Shown here piece after piece: positions 32,471 through 41,158 of a stretch of DNA of 53,812 bases. The stretch lies in contig NZ_QMFY01000025.1 in the NCBI RefSeq assembly GCF_003286915.1, forward strand, positions 1 to 53,812. The letters run 5' to 3'. The position numbers and the translations under genes were made by a program. Under the pieces are notes generated by a model. It made no database searches, was not told where the DNA came from, and worked only from the letters and a program-made list of their open reading frames with translations. The DNA is from Pseudochryseolinea flava (GTDB lineage: Bacteria; Bacteroidota; Bacteroidia; Cytophagales; Cyclobacteriaceae). Position 1 is the stretch's first letter, and each line of letters opens with the position of its first letter.

Positions 32471-33645
32471 TTGCCGCCAGACGATATCACGCGGTAGCTA
32501 CGATCTGTTTGATGATGATGGGCAGCTGTTTAATTCATGCACAGGACTTAAATAATCAGACAAATATTTTCATCGGCAGCGATGTAACCGTACATTTTGA
32601 CGGCAGTATTCGCAACGGGGGATTCATTCAACACCAAGGCGCGCTATCATTCACGGGAGATTGGTCAAATAGTAATATTTATCAAGGCACCGGTACAGTG
32701 TTCGTCGTCGGAGATCGTGCACAGTCGATCACGAATAATCGTCAATCTATCTACAGGCTCATCATAAACGGGACAGGTAATAAATCGATCGCCGGCCGCA
32801 TTGCAATTTCGAGTAGCCTGCAATTATTATCGGGTATCGTGGTAACGACATCGGTTGATACACTACTTCTCTCATCTGCGGCAACAGTGTCTGATGGCTC
32901 TGCGATCAGTTATGTTGACGGTCCTCTATTCAGTGAAGGTGTTGGTTATAAATTTTTCCCGATAGGAAAGAACGGGAACTACAATCCGGTGGAGTTGAAC
33001 GATGTATCAGGTATTAATCCTGTTTTTTCTATGGAAGCATTCGTGAACACACCGGATATTCAAGCACCTTCACGAACAACTTTTTTTCGCGATGTATATT
33101 GGAAGCGAACATTGGTATCAGGTACGTATGGAGGATCTCCAGCAACGGTGTATTTCGATATTCCTGATCGCTACACGGATAGCCATGTCGTTACACTGCT
33201 GCAAAGCGATGCGCTAGACGCCCGATTTACGATGCTTGCCGATGTTTCGATCACCGAGGGAAATTTAAACGACGCCATTGCAACAGATGATCAAGTCACG
33301 GCGAACTACGTTGTTGTCGGAAGTAGTATTCCTATCGGTGGCGTAGAAGGCGAGTTTTTCTTTTCAAATTCACTCTCTCCGAAGGCTTCCTTGGAAGGAA
33401 ATAGATCGATTAAGATTTTTGGAAACCAACTAGAGCCTGGCGACTTTTTATTCCAAGTTTATAATCGCTGGGGACTGCTGGTTTTTGAAAGCACATCACT
33501 GCAAGATATGATTGACAGTGGTTGGAATGGCACAATGCAAGGTGGTGATTATATTCCCGCGGGTGCGTACCCCTATGTGTTTAAAGCAACGAAGAAGAAC
33601 GGTGAAAGAATAGAAAGGAAGGGCGTAATCACCATTGTTTACTGA
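32467..33645 (+). CDS. T9SS type B cargo protein (gliding-motility-type C-terminal domain)
   Basis: 392 residues. A signal peptide ends near CLIHAQ. The middle (SDVTVHFDGSIRNGGFIQHQG, ALSFTGDWSN, SIAGRIAISSSLQLLSG) is a beta-rich surface stalk of the kind found in Bacteroidota. The C-terminus (VYNRWGLLVFES, GWNGTMQGGDYIPAGAYPY, KGVITIVY) is the type B (CHU_C/gliding) sorting domain. Type B cargo is generally moved with dedicated PorP/SprF proteins, and such a gene follows directly with a one-base overlap (TGATG). The protein is probably displayed on the cell surface with the repeat protein encoded upstream. Confidence 0.92.
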   Translation: MIAARRYHAVATICLMMMGSCLIHAQDLNNQTNIFIGSDVTVHFDGSIRNGGFIQHQGALSFTGDWSNSNIYQGTGTVFVVGDRAQSITNNRQSIYRLIINGTGNKSIAGRIAISSSLQLLSGIVVTTSVDTLLLSSAATVSDGSAISYVDGPLFSEGVGYKFFPIGKNGNYNPVELNDVSGINPVFSMEAFVNTPDIQAPSRTTFFRDVYWKRTLVSGTYGGSPATVYFDIPDRYTDSHVVTLLQSDALDARFTMLADVSITEGNLNDAIATDDQVTANYVVVGSSIPIGGVEGEFFFSNSLSPKASLEGNRSIKIFGNQLEPGDFLFQVYNRWGLLVFESTSLQDMIDSGWNGTMQGGDYIPAGAYPYVFKATKKNGERIERKGVITIVY

Positions 33646-34685
33646 TGCAAGCGCGTGTTGCCATATTGCTTTTTCTTTTCGTTGGGATGGTTCATACCGC
33701 GGCAACACAATCGCCAGTGTTTTCGCAATATTATGCAAGTGGATTGTATCTGAATCCTGCTCTCGCTGGTTTGGAGAAAGATATATTCATTGGAATGAAT
33801 TATCGTTCGCAGTGGTCTAACATTCACTTACCGTTTAATACTTTTCAATTCTCCTACATTCATCCGTTGTCGAAGCCTGGCGTAAGAGTAAAACACCTAG
33901 GCGGTTTAGGTGCTTCATTTTTAAGTGACGCAGCAGGACCTAATCAAGAATTTGTAACGCAAAGTTTTTCGTTGACTGGCGCCTATAATTTTCACCTCAC
34001 GCGCTATGGAAATAATATTATTTCGGTAGGTATACAAGCTGGCGGTGTTCAGCAGAAGATTAACTACGATGCATTGCAATGGTCATCGCAATATAATCCA
34101 GTTGTTGGTTTTGATGGTACAAGGCTAGGGGAGAGCGGTTCGCTAAATGAGCAAGTCTTTAATCCGCAAATGAGTATTGGTGCGATGTGGTATTATACAA
34201 GCAAAGGAAGAATGACACTCAGGTCGTTGTCCGCTTTTCAAGGTATATCGATTTCAAATATTATTCCACCGAAGGGATTTATTGACGGGACGAGTGGTGA
34301 GCCCTATGTGTTGTATAAGTTGCATGGAGGCGTCACATCATTGCGAAAATTGAAGTATGAATTTTCTCCGAATTATTTGGTTCAAATTCAGAATCGAAAT
34401 TTCCAAGTGAATCTTGGTGCTTATTTTGGTTACTACCTGCAGCCACCAAATCGCACGAATGCAAAGAGTAAAAAAATCATGATTGGTGGTTGGTATCGCC
34501 TTGAGGACGCGTTTATCGTATCGACAGGATTCTCAAGTACCTCCTGGAATCTAGGGTTCAGCTATGACACAAATATATCCTCTATGGGGCGAAACTTGGG
34601 AATCGGCAACGCCTATGAGCTTTCACTGGCATACAAAATTGTAGTGCACAAAGGTTTTAAGCGATTCTCATCTCCACTCATATAA
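33645..34685 (+). CDS. PorP/SprF-family T9SS outer-membrane protein
   Basis: 346 residues. The signal peptide (VAILLFLFVGMVHTAATQ) is followed by the family start SPVFSQYYASGLYLNPALAGL and NYRSQWSNI. The remainder is barrel-like with alternating aromatic residues (GGWYRLEDAFIVSTGF, WNLGFSYD, AYELSLAYKI). PorP/SprF proteins help secrete or anchor type B cargo such as SprB. The ATG at 33645 overlaps the stop of the cargo gene (TGATG), a strong sign that the two work as a pair. Confidence 0.94.
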   Translation: MQARVAILLFLFVGMVHTAATQSPVFSQYYASGLYLNPALAGLEKDIFIGMNYRSQWSNIHLPFNTFQFSYIHPLSKPGVRVKHLGGLGASFLSDAAGPNQEFVTQSFSLTGAYNFHLTRYGNNIISVGIQAGGVQQKINYDALQWSSQYNPVVGFDGTRLGESGSLNEQVFNPQMSIGAMWYYTSKGRMTLRSLSAFQGISISNIIPPKGFIDGTSGEPYVLYKLHGGVTSLRKLKYEFSPNYLVQIQNRNFQVNLGAYFGYYLQPPNRTNAKSKKIMIGGWYRLEDAFIVSTGFSSTSWNLGFSYDTNISSMGRNLGIGNAYELSLAYKIVVHKGFKRFSSPLI

Positions 34686-34743
34686 TCGTAATGGAACATG
34701 GTGTAAAAAGTGTGGTTACATCACAGCGCTGATGATCAAGCAT

Positions 34744-34751
34744 TATCTTTG
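34744..34751 (+). promoter_or_regulatory. Bacteroidota-type -10 element (TATCTTTG)
   Basis: Exact TAnnTTTG match ending 32 bases before ATG 34784. It suggests that the OmpA gene has its own promoter in addition to read-through from the surface operon. No clear -33 TTTG is seen. Confidence 0.5.
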
Positions 34752-34783
34752 CGTGCAAGTCATTAAATAGAAATCAATCATTC

Positions 34784-37195
34784 ATGTTGCGTTGGCTTAT
34801 TTTATTTGTAAACATTTTTCTGTGCGGCGTTGCGTTTGGGCAAAACGAAAAGTCACTGAAATCATTACGTCTGGAAGCTGATCAGTTTTATGCCGACGAG
34901 CAGTTTAATTTAGCGATTCAATATTATCGCGAACTTACCGATCAGAACATCACCAATCCGGATGTTGAATATCGACTTGCTGAATGTTACAGGAAAGTGT
35001 TTCAATATACGCAAGCTGAAGCCTATTATTTTAAAGTCCATCATCATGCCGCTAAGACGTACCCGCTATCGCTGTATTACTATGCGCTGATGTTGAAGTT
35101 CAATGGCAACTTCGATGAGTCCATCGCATCTTTTGATGAGTTTATCAACATTTATAATCAGGATAAAACGTTGCAAGAATTTGTTGAGCAGGCAATCATT
35201 GATAAAGCTGGAAGTGAAATCGCGAAGACGGAATCAGCATCCGATAAGATGTTCGTGACATTAATTCCGTTAACTTTTAATACACCTTACAATGATTATG
35301 CACCAGCTGTTCGTGATAGTGTTAGCATTGTTATTACGAGTGGAAAAGTCTCTTCCAATAGAGCATCCATCGATGAACGCTTTGGTGAAGCTTTCACAGA
35401 TAACTATTACTACGAAAAGACAAGCCAAGGATGGCAAGATAGAACGAAGCAATTATTCACCGTTACGAATTCTCGGTTTAATGATGGTAGCGGATGTTTT
35501 AATCGCAAAGGCGATAAGTATTATTATACAGTATGTGGGCAAGATGGGCCACAATGTAAAATTTACCTAACCGTATTTCAGCGTGGGAAATGGAGTGAAC
35601 CGGTGGCGTTAAATAATAACATAAATTTTAATTCCACAGAGGCGAAACATCCCACCGTGTATGGCAATGATACATTGGTATTTGCGTCGAACCGTCCTGG
35701 AGGTCACGGCGGATTTGATATTTGGATGAGCATCAATTCGGGTAATGACAATTGGGGCCCTGCAATAAATTTCGGACGTAGTGTTAATACAAAATTGAAT
35801 GAAGTATCGCCAACGCTTACGGCGTATAATAATGTATTATTTTTTGCGTCTGATGGTCATCCCGGTCATGGTGGGCTAGATGTCTTCATGGCAAAACGCA
35901 TGTCTACATCGGACACGGTGCTTTATAATCTAGACCTTCCATTTAATTCTAATCGCGATGATGCTTTTGTGTCGTTCGACAACCGTGCGCTGTATTGGAG
36001 TAGTAATCGCATTCAAGGGGTTGGTGGATTTGATATTTACAGCGTGAAGATTCCGTCAGTAATTGCTTTTATATCGCGCATCAGTTTGAAGAAACGTGAC
36101 GCAAGACGTATGGTTAATTTACAAGCAAGAACAGGCGCTAATGCAGATCAGCTTACCTTAAATGCGTCGCGGCTTGAAGAGAAAGTGGATTATGACGCAT
36201 TGAGCTATGAGAAGAAAAAGATTGTTCAGCAAATAATAGATGCACGTGTAAGCAACGTGCAAACTACAGCAGATCAGTTCGGTATTTCAGTCCAAGAGTT
36301 TCAACAGCTGCAGGCTGTAGCGGAAAAAAGGTATCGTGAGAGCGCTAGGGGAGCAGATCAAAGCGATTACCTAGTGAAAGTTCAAGCGCCGGCGCCTACG
36401 GCAAATGATCTTGTTGTGAATGGTTACCTTCAGGACTCACTCAGTGGTAAACGCATGGCCGCGCTGAAAATCGTTTTAACCGATAAGCTCGGGGAGATTG
36501 TTAAGACAACAATCACTAACGATGAGGGGAAGTTTCGGTTTACGGATGTGTCATCGAAGCAGGAATTGTTTGTGCGTCTTGAAAAAGGAAGTAGTCTTTT
36601 GGGGCGCGTCCCTGTCGTGCGTGATGTGGAAATAACGCAAGTAAAGGTTATTGAGGAAATACGGTTGGAGAATATCTATTTTGACTTTGATCACTATAGC
36701 ATACGTCCCGAAGCATCGCGTGTGTTAGATGAACTTGCGCAGCAGTTAATTAATAATCCCCACGCGCAGGTTGAAATCTTTGCCTATGCCGACGATCGTG
36801 GATCAACTGAGTATAACTTGAAATTGACGCAAAAGCGCGGCGAGTCCGTTGTAGGTTACTTAAAAAACAAAGGTGTTGATGAAACGGGCATAGCGATCAT
36901 CGCCAAAGGTAAAAGCGCTACTCTGTCTAGCTCGAGCGTAGAATTACGTCGACAGTTTGACAGGCGTGTAGAGCTGTATGTAAACGGTATGCCGGTAATG
37001 CCGGAGTTGGTGAAGACATTTATTGCAAAAAAGAAAATGTCATGGGATCAACTCGCCCAACACACCGGAATACCCAAAACAGAGTTAAAGATTTTGAATG
37101 GCGTGACCGAGTCAGAGATTAATGCGTTTCAGCCGGTGCGAATTCCAACGCGTGCTAAGGAAATTTCTGAAGTGCTGCTACTGAAGGATTTCTAG
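34784..37195 (+). CDS. OmpA-family protein with TPR, PD40, carboxypeptidase-like and LysM-like modules (PorE-like)
   Basis: 803 residues. Signal peptide to about FGQ. TPR-like helices (DQFYADEQFNLAIQYYREL, about 30-125) come first, then WD40-like/PD40 repeats with FASNRPGGHGGFDIW and WSSNRIQGVGGFDIY (about 165-430). A carboxypeptidase-regulatory-like fold follows (VNGYLQDSLSGKRM, about 540-620). The OmpA peptidoglycan-binding domain (IYFDFDHYSIRPEASRVLDE, ADDRGSTEYN, RRVELYV) comes next. An extra C-terminal LysM-like segment (MSWDQLAQHTGIPKTELKILN) is unusual for the family. It fits PorE-type proteins that tie the T9SS trans-envelope assembly to the cell wall. It lies 98 bases after PorP/SprF. 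Confidence 0.92.
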   Translation: MLRWLILFVNIFLCGVAFGQNEKSLKSLRLEADQFYADEQFNLAIQYYRELTDQNITNPDVEYRLAECYRKVFQYTQAEAYYFKVHHHAAKTYPLSLYYYALMLKFNGNFDESIASFDEFINIYNQDKTLQEFVEQAIIDKAGSEIAKTESASDKMFVTLIPLTFNTPYNDYAPAVRDSVSIVITSGKVSSNRASIDERFGEAFTDNYYYEKTSQGWQDRTKQLFTVTNSRFNDGSGCFNRKGDKYYYTVCGQDGPQCKIYLTVFQRGKWSEPVALNNNINFNSTEAKHPTVYGNDTLVFASNRPGGHGGFDIWMSINSGNDNWGPAINFGRSVNTKLNEVSPTLTAYNNVLFFASDGHPGHGGLDVFMAKRMSTSDTVLYNLDLPFNSNRDDAFVSFDNRALYWSSNRIQGVGGFDIYSVKIPSVIAFISRISLKKRDARRMVNLQARTGANADQLTLNASRLEEKVDYDALSYEKKKIVQQIIDARVSNVQTTADQFGISVQEFQQLQAVAEKRYRESARGADQSDYLVKVQAPAPTANDLVVNGYLQDSLSGKRMAALKIVLTDKLGEIVKTTITNDEGKFRFTDVSSKQELFVRLEKGSSLLGRVPVVRDVEITQVKVIEEIRLENIYFDFDHYSIRPEASRVLDELAQQLINNPHAQVEIFAYADDRGSTEYNLKLTQKRGESVVGYLKNKGVDETGIAIIAKGKSATLSSSSVELRRQFDRRVELYVNGMPVMPELVKTFIAKKKMSWDQLAQHTGIPKTELKILNGVTESEINAFQPVRIPTRAKEISEVLLLKDF

Positions 37196-40100
37196 TCAAC
37201 ACCAACTAAAATAAATCCGCCCCATAAGAGCGGATCCAACGTCGACTTCATCAAATGAAGTTGTGCGGTTTTTAATGCATCGGTTTTTGATTTACCTGAT
37301 AGTAGATTCTGGTAAAAGCTAACCATTAGTTCCTGAGTATACTGGTCGTCAACTTTCCAAAGGCTGATCATGATGTCACGTGCGCCAGCTTGAAGGAATG
37401 AGCGCTGCAAGCCAAATACACCTTCGCCGTTTTCAATTTTTCCTAGTCCAGTTTCGCAAGCCGAAAGCACAACAAGATCAGTCTTACTCAAGTCAAGATT
37501 CATGACTTCGTAAGCTGTTAAAATCCCGTCATCTTCAATTTGCGCTGTCTTGTCGGAAAGACTTTTATTTGCGCCGGCGAGCACTAAGCCCGATTGGAAA
37601 AGAAAATCTTTCTTAACGTCTTCCGCCAAGGGCACAACATCATCGGAGAAAAAGCCATGCGTGGCAATATGCAAAATGGTGGGGGATTGAATGCTCTTTA
37701 CATTCTTCTCCGTTGCGTTGTTTCTCAAATATGCGTTTGTTTGCCACCCTTTACTCTTTAAAAGGGTTTCAAGTTTTTGAATTTCTTTTTGCGCACCGGG
37801 TAATGAACTAAAACCGTGTTCATCATTTCGTGTTTTGGAAGGTTTGGGGATATCCAAGTCGAACATTGGATCGCCCATCAGTACAGCCCGTTGGGTTGTA
37901 AAATTGATTTTAGTTTTCTCAAGATACTGCGCGGGATTTAAAAGATAGTGCACGTTATAGTGTTGAACGATAAATTTTCCATCGACAGGATTTCTAAACG
38001 TATTGATATTTAGTTTGTAGTATACGCCATCACCAGCAAAGAATATTTTTTGTTTGTTGGTAACGGCGCCGTCGATGGCTTTCCAATAGCTGTTGTATGA
38101 ATGCTCATCACTAACAGAAAAGCGTAGTGCATTGCGGTAGTACGTCAGCAAACGATTCTCCATATTAAAGCCATTTCGCATCAGCACCAACGTTGGATTG
38201 TTGATCGTTTCTTTGGTAGTAACGAGCGCGGCATAGTGTGTACTGTCGGTAAATCCGAAGCTCACGCGATCGGCTAAAGATTCTTGGTAGTGTTTGAAGT
38301 CATACTTTCGAACGCGAATGATTTCTATTAACGCTTCATCTGCGGCCATGGCAGCTTGAATGTTTTTCCATTGTGTAGCTTTTGCGAGCAGCTTCTCGGC
38401 AACAGTCTCGCTTGTTTTCAGACTGATGTTTTTTTCTAGTTCATCAATTTCCTTCTCAAGTGTTGTTGGCGATATCCCAACCTGCTTTACCTCTTGAAGT
38501 GATAGTTGATAGAATAGGCCGAGTTGCTCGCGCTTCTCCTTTACTAAATCATACTGTTTAATAAGGATCGAATCCTTCTGGTTGTAAATCAGGTCATTTC
38601 GATGTTGCTGGGTGAAAAATAGCAACGACTTGATGATGATTTGATTATTGAATACTTGTGTGAGCAATTCGGGTTTTGAGGCTGCGTATTGGAATGCAAT
38701 CGTATTGAAGCGCTCAAAGTCTTCTTTTAGTTTTTTGTAAAACTGCACTTGCTCGTCTTCGTTGAGATTAGGGAAGGTGTAGTGTATTTGCCGAACGGCG
38801 AGCTCAATCGATTTTTGGAAAAGAGGAATTGCTTCTTGTTCTTTCTTCAGCGCCCAATAGACAACGGCCATGTTACTCGCAAGATCCATGAGCAGTACGG
38901 AGTTATCGCCATATATTTTCTTCCTGGTATCAAACGCTTTTTTATACTGTTGCAGTGCTTGTTCAAGTTTACCTTGGGCGGTGAGCAAAACTGCCAAATT
39001 ATTGGCAACGGTGGCGGCGAGGTCGTCGTCATTTAACTGATAATCATTGATCAATTTTTGAGCGCGCTCAAGATGTGTCGTTGCCTGTGTATACGCTTTG
39101 TTTTTTCGATACGCCGCGCTAAGGTTATTCAAAACGGTAATTTGGAAAAGTGGGGACGTTTGTTCATGAGATGAAATGCTGCTAAGAATATTGGAATAGC
39201 TTTCAATCGCCGGTTTCAGTTGCCCTTCCTTTAATTGAATCCCGGCAAGATTGCTTTTTAAAGTCAAACATGAATTGAAATGTTGCGAACCTAAACGTTC
39301 ACATAAAACAAGCGCTTCTTGATAATAGCTGACAGCCTTGTCGTAGATACTTAGTTTTTCATACACACTGGCCAGGCTGTTAAGGACTTCAACAAGCAAA
39401 GTGTTATTTGATGCATGATGGGATTTTGTAATGCGGAACGCGAGTAAGATATTTTTTTCTGCTTTGTTGAATGATCCGGTTGCTAAATGTGTGAGTCCTA
39501 ATTCATGTAATGCCTGTACATAACGATCTGAAAGAATCAAGTCTTGATGAAGTGATATCTCGGTGACGATCTTTGCTAATATTTCTTGTGCAGTGTCATA
39601 ATGCCTGCGCTTACGGGCGATACGGCCCTCAGCAATTTTAAAATCGTAATGGCGTAATTTCTGTTGTGGGCTTGAACCGTGGTTTTGACTGGCCAGTTTT
39701 TCAATCAACAACGTTGCAGAATCTAGTTGAGCGTCTTGTTCGTAGTTAGCAAGGAGATTTTTTCCAGATGTCCAATACAGATCTTCAACGGCAGGATTGA
39801 TATTCTTTAATACCCGCTTATATAATTGGCGTGCTTGTGCGTGCTTACTTTGGTCGGTATAAAGTCCTGCAAGGTTTGTTATCGCGCGTATTAATTCGGG
39901 ATCATTGTCGTCCAGTAATTCTAGTTTTAGTTTATAGCTTTTGATTAAAGTTTTCTCGGCGTTTGCGAAATCTTTCGCTTGCCAATATGCAATGCCGAGA
40001 TCGTTAATGATGGTCAAGTAGTTAACATCGTACATGCCAAGGTCGCTAAGTGCAGACCGTTCGGCAGTTTGCAGATTTTGGATACTTTTTTTCCAATCTT

Positions 40101-40269
40101 TTCCCCAATAGTGTTGTGTACTGTCGTAGTGGATCTTCCAAAGTGGAAGCTCTTGTGCATGTACCGTTATCGCACATTGCATGGTGAGTGCCATCGCTAC
40201 AACGTTGAGAAAAAACTTGTTGCTTGTTTGGAAAATCTTATGAATGAGATGGATAACCACGGTGTTCAA
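37192..40269 (-). CDS. TPR-CHAT domain protein (caspase-like)
   Basis: 1025 residues. An N-terminal hydrophobic stretch (FFLNVVAMALTMQCAITVHAQ) is a signal peptide. About ten TPR units follow (for example YWQAKDFANAEKTLIKSYKL, AYRKNKAYTQATTHLERA) to roughly residue 480. A linker/coiled region (500-640) leads to a C-terminal CHAT domain (about 690-1025) with catalytic His871 in HIATHGFF and Cys938 in LSACETGLG. CHAT proteases are caspase/separase relatives, and several work in bacterial defence with a TPR partner. Export makes an envelope protease or scaffold more likely here. Its stop codon overlaps the stop of the convergent OmpA gene by palindromic CTAG. The substrate is unknown. Confidence 0.9.
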   Translation of the reverse strand: MNTVVIHLIHKIFQTSNKFFLNVVAMALTMQCAITVHAQELPLWKIHYDSTQHYWGKDWKKSIQNLQTAERSALSDLGMYDVNYLTIINDLGIAYWQAKDFANAEKTLIKSYKLKLELLDDNDPELIRAITNLAGLYTDQSKHAQARQLYKRVLKNINPAVEDLYWTSGKNLLANYEQDAQLDSATLLIEKLASQNHGSSPQQKLRHYDFKIAEGRIARKRRHYDTAQEILAKIVTEISLHQDLILSDRYVQALHELGLTHLATGSFNKAEKNILLAFRITKSHHASNNTLLVEVLNSLASVYEKLSIYDKAVSYYQEALVLCERLGSQHFNSCLTLKSNLAGIQLKEGQLKPAIESYSNILSSISSHEQTSPLFQITVLNNLSAAYRKNKAYTQATTHLERAQKLINDYQLNDDDLAATVANNLAVLLTAQGKLEQALQQYKKAFDTRKKIYGDNSVLLMDLASNMAVVYWALKKEQEAIPLFQKSIELAVRQIHYTFPNLNEDEQVQFYKKLKEDFERFNTIAFQYAASKPELLTQVFNNQIIIKSLLFFTQQHRNDLIYNQKDSILIKQYDLVKEKREQLGLFYQLSLQEVKQVGISPTTLEKEIDELEKNISLKTSETVAEKLLAKATQWKNIQAAMAADEALIEIIRVRKYDFKHYQESLADRVSFGFTDSTHYAALVTTKETINNPTLVLMRNGFNMENRLLTYYRNALRFSVSDEHSYNSYWKAIDGAVTNKQKIFFAGDGVYYKLNINTFRNPVDGKFIVQHYNVHYLLNPAQYLEKTKINFTTQRAVLMGDPMFDLDIPKPSKTRNDEHGFSSLPGAQKEIQKLETLLKSKGWQTNAYLRNNATEKNVKSIQSPTILHIATHGFFSDDVVPLAEDVKKDFLFQSGLVLAGANKSLSDKTAQIEDDGILTAYEVMNLDLSKTDLVVLSACETGLGKIENGEGVFGLQRSFLQAGARDIMISLWKVDDQYTQELMVSFYQNLLSGKSKTDALKTAQLHLMKSTLDPLLWGGFILVGVD

Positions 40270-40547
40270 TCTGTTTTGTAGTTAACATTGCTGGGTTGGT
40301 GGTTACGGTTGCAAAAACGTTCACAACGATGCTGCTAAAGATACAAAAAATCCTGTTGTAACGCTTAAAGAGTTTGATGGTCTTAAGGACGTTGGTTAGA
40401 TCAATGTGTCGATAAAGTTGGTGTAAAATTTCTTTTCGTTGACCGTTAGCGATTTGCTTGAGGTCACGTGTCAATAATTGTCACTACGCGAAAATCGTAT
40501 TCGCATTGTCCCCTTTTAATTCTATACTTGTATCACATTTAAAAGTT

Positions 40548-40889
40548 ATGCAAGACACCTCCTCAGTTTCAACGGCAGTTCAGTTTTCAGAAGAAAACAT
40601 TTTGGAAATAATTCGCAAGCTGCGGAACGATTTGATTAAAGATTTTTTAGATGAGCGCCATCTGAAGAATTATTTTGCAGATCAATATAAAGTGAGAGAT
40701 CTCGCGCCTGTTAAAATTGAATTCATTAAAAGAGATCTTAAGGAACTGTTAATATCACCGGTTGATACAGCGCATTACGCGCAATTGATACAAACGATAA
40801 AGGAAACAAACTCGGCTTCATTATCGGAGGGAAACGACGAACTTTTCTACAAAGACCTCGCGCGCGTTTTCAAGCAGTACAATTACTAA
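40548..40889 (+). CDS. Hypothetical protein
   Basis: 113 residues from ATG 40548; a longer frame to 40458 is open but looks non-coding. It is mostly helical and charged (ENILEIIRKLRNDLIKDFLDERH, VKIEFIKRDLKELL). There is no signal peptide or membrane segment, so it is probably cytoplasmic. I do not recognise the family. A weak promoter-like TATACTTG lies about 20 bases upstream. It sits between the CHAT gene (divergent) and the aldehyde dehydrogenase without obvious linkage to either. Confidence 0.65.
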   Translation: MQDTSSVSTAVQFSEENILEIIRKLRNDLIKDFLDERHLKNYFADQYKVRDLAPVKIEFIKRDLKELLISPVDTAHYAQLIQTIKETNSASLSEGNDELFYKDLARVFKQYNY

Positions 40890-41158
40890 AGTTTCTGTCA
40901 TTTACTAGCGCGAATTGCTACTTCGCGCTTAATTTTCATCGCGTCGGTGTTCATTTTCCAATTTGCCTAATTAAAATTTTGTTTTGAGAAACGCTCATCT
41001 TCCAAATTTGCGTACGTTGTTTACAACATTCTGGTAATATTGTTTGACCAATACCACCCAACACCTCGGACAACAAACTGTCTCCGATTCATTTCCAACA
41101 TTTATATTGCTGAAACCAATCTACCTGCGCATATTGGTGCCTAATATCGCGAGAGACC
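40890..41158. other. Intergenic region before the aldehyde dehydrogenase
   Basis: About 270 bases of AT-rich DNA. It presumably contains the promoter of the dehydrogenase. I see no confident -10 element, operator or RNA. Confidence 0.35.

Noticed and set aside
37192-40269. CHAT gene as part of an anti-phage defence island
   Set aside because: The protein has a signal peptide, and no other defence genes (nuclease, toxin, gasdermin or Cas-like) are near it.
40458-40547. N-terminal extension of the 40548-40889 gene
   Set aside because: The extra 30 residues look like translated promoter DNA and contain a plausible promoter element. The ATG at 40548 is preferred.
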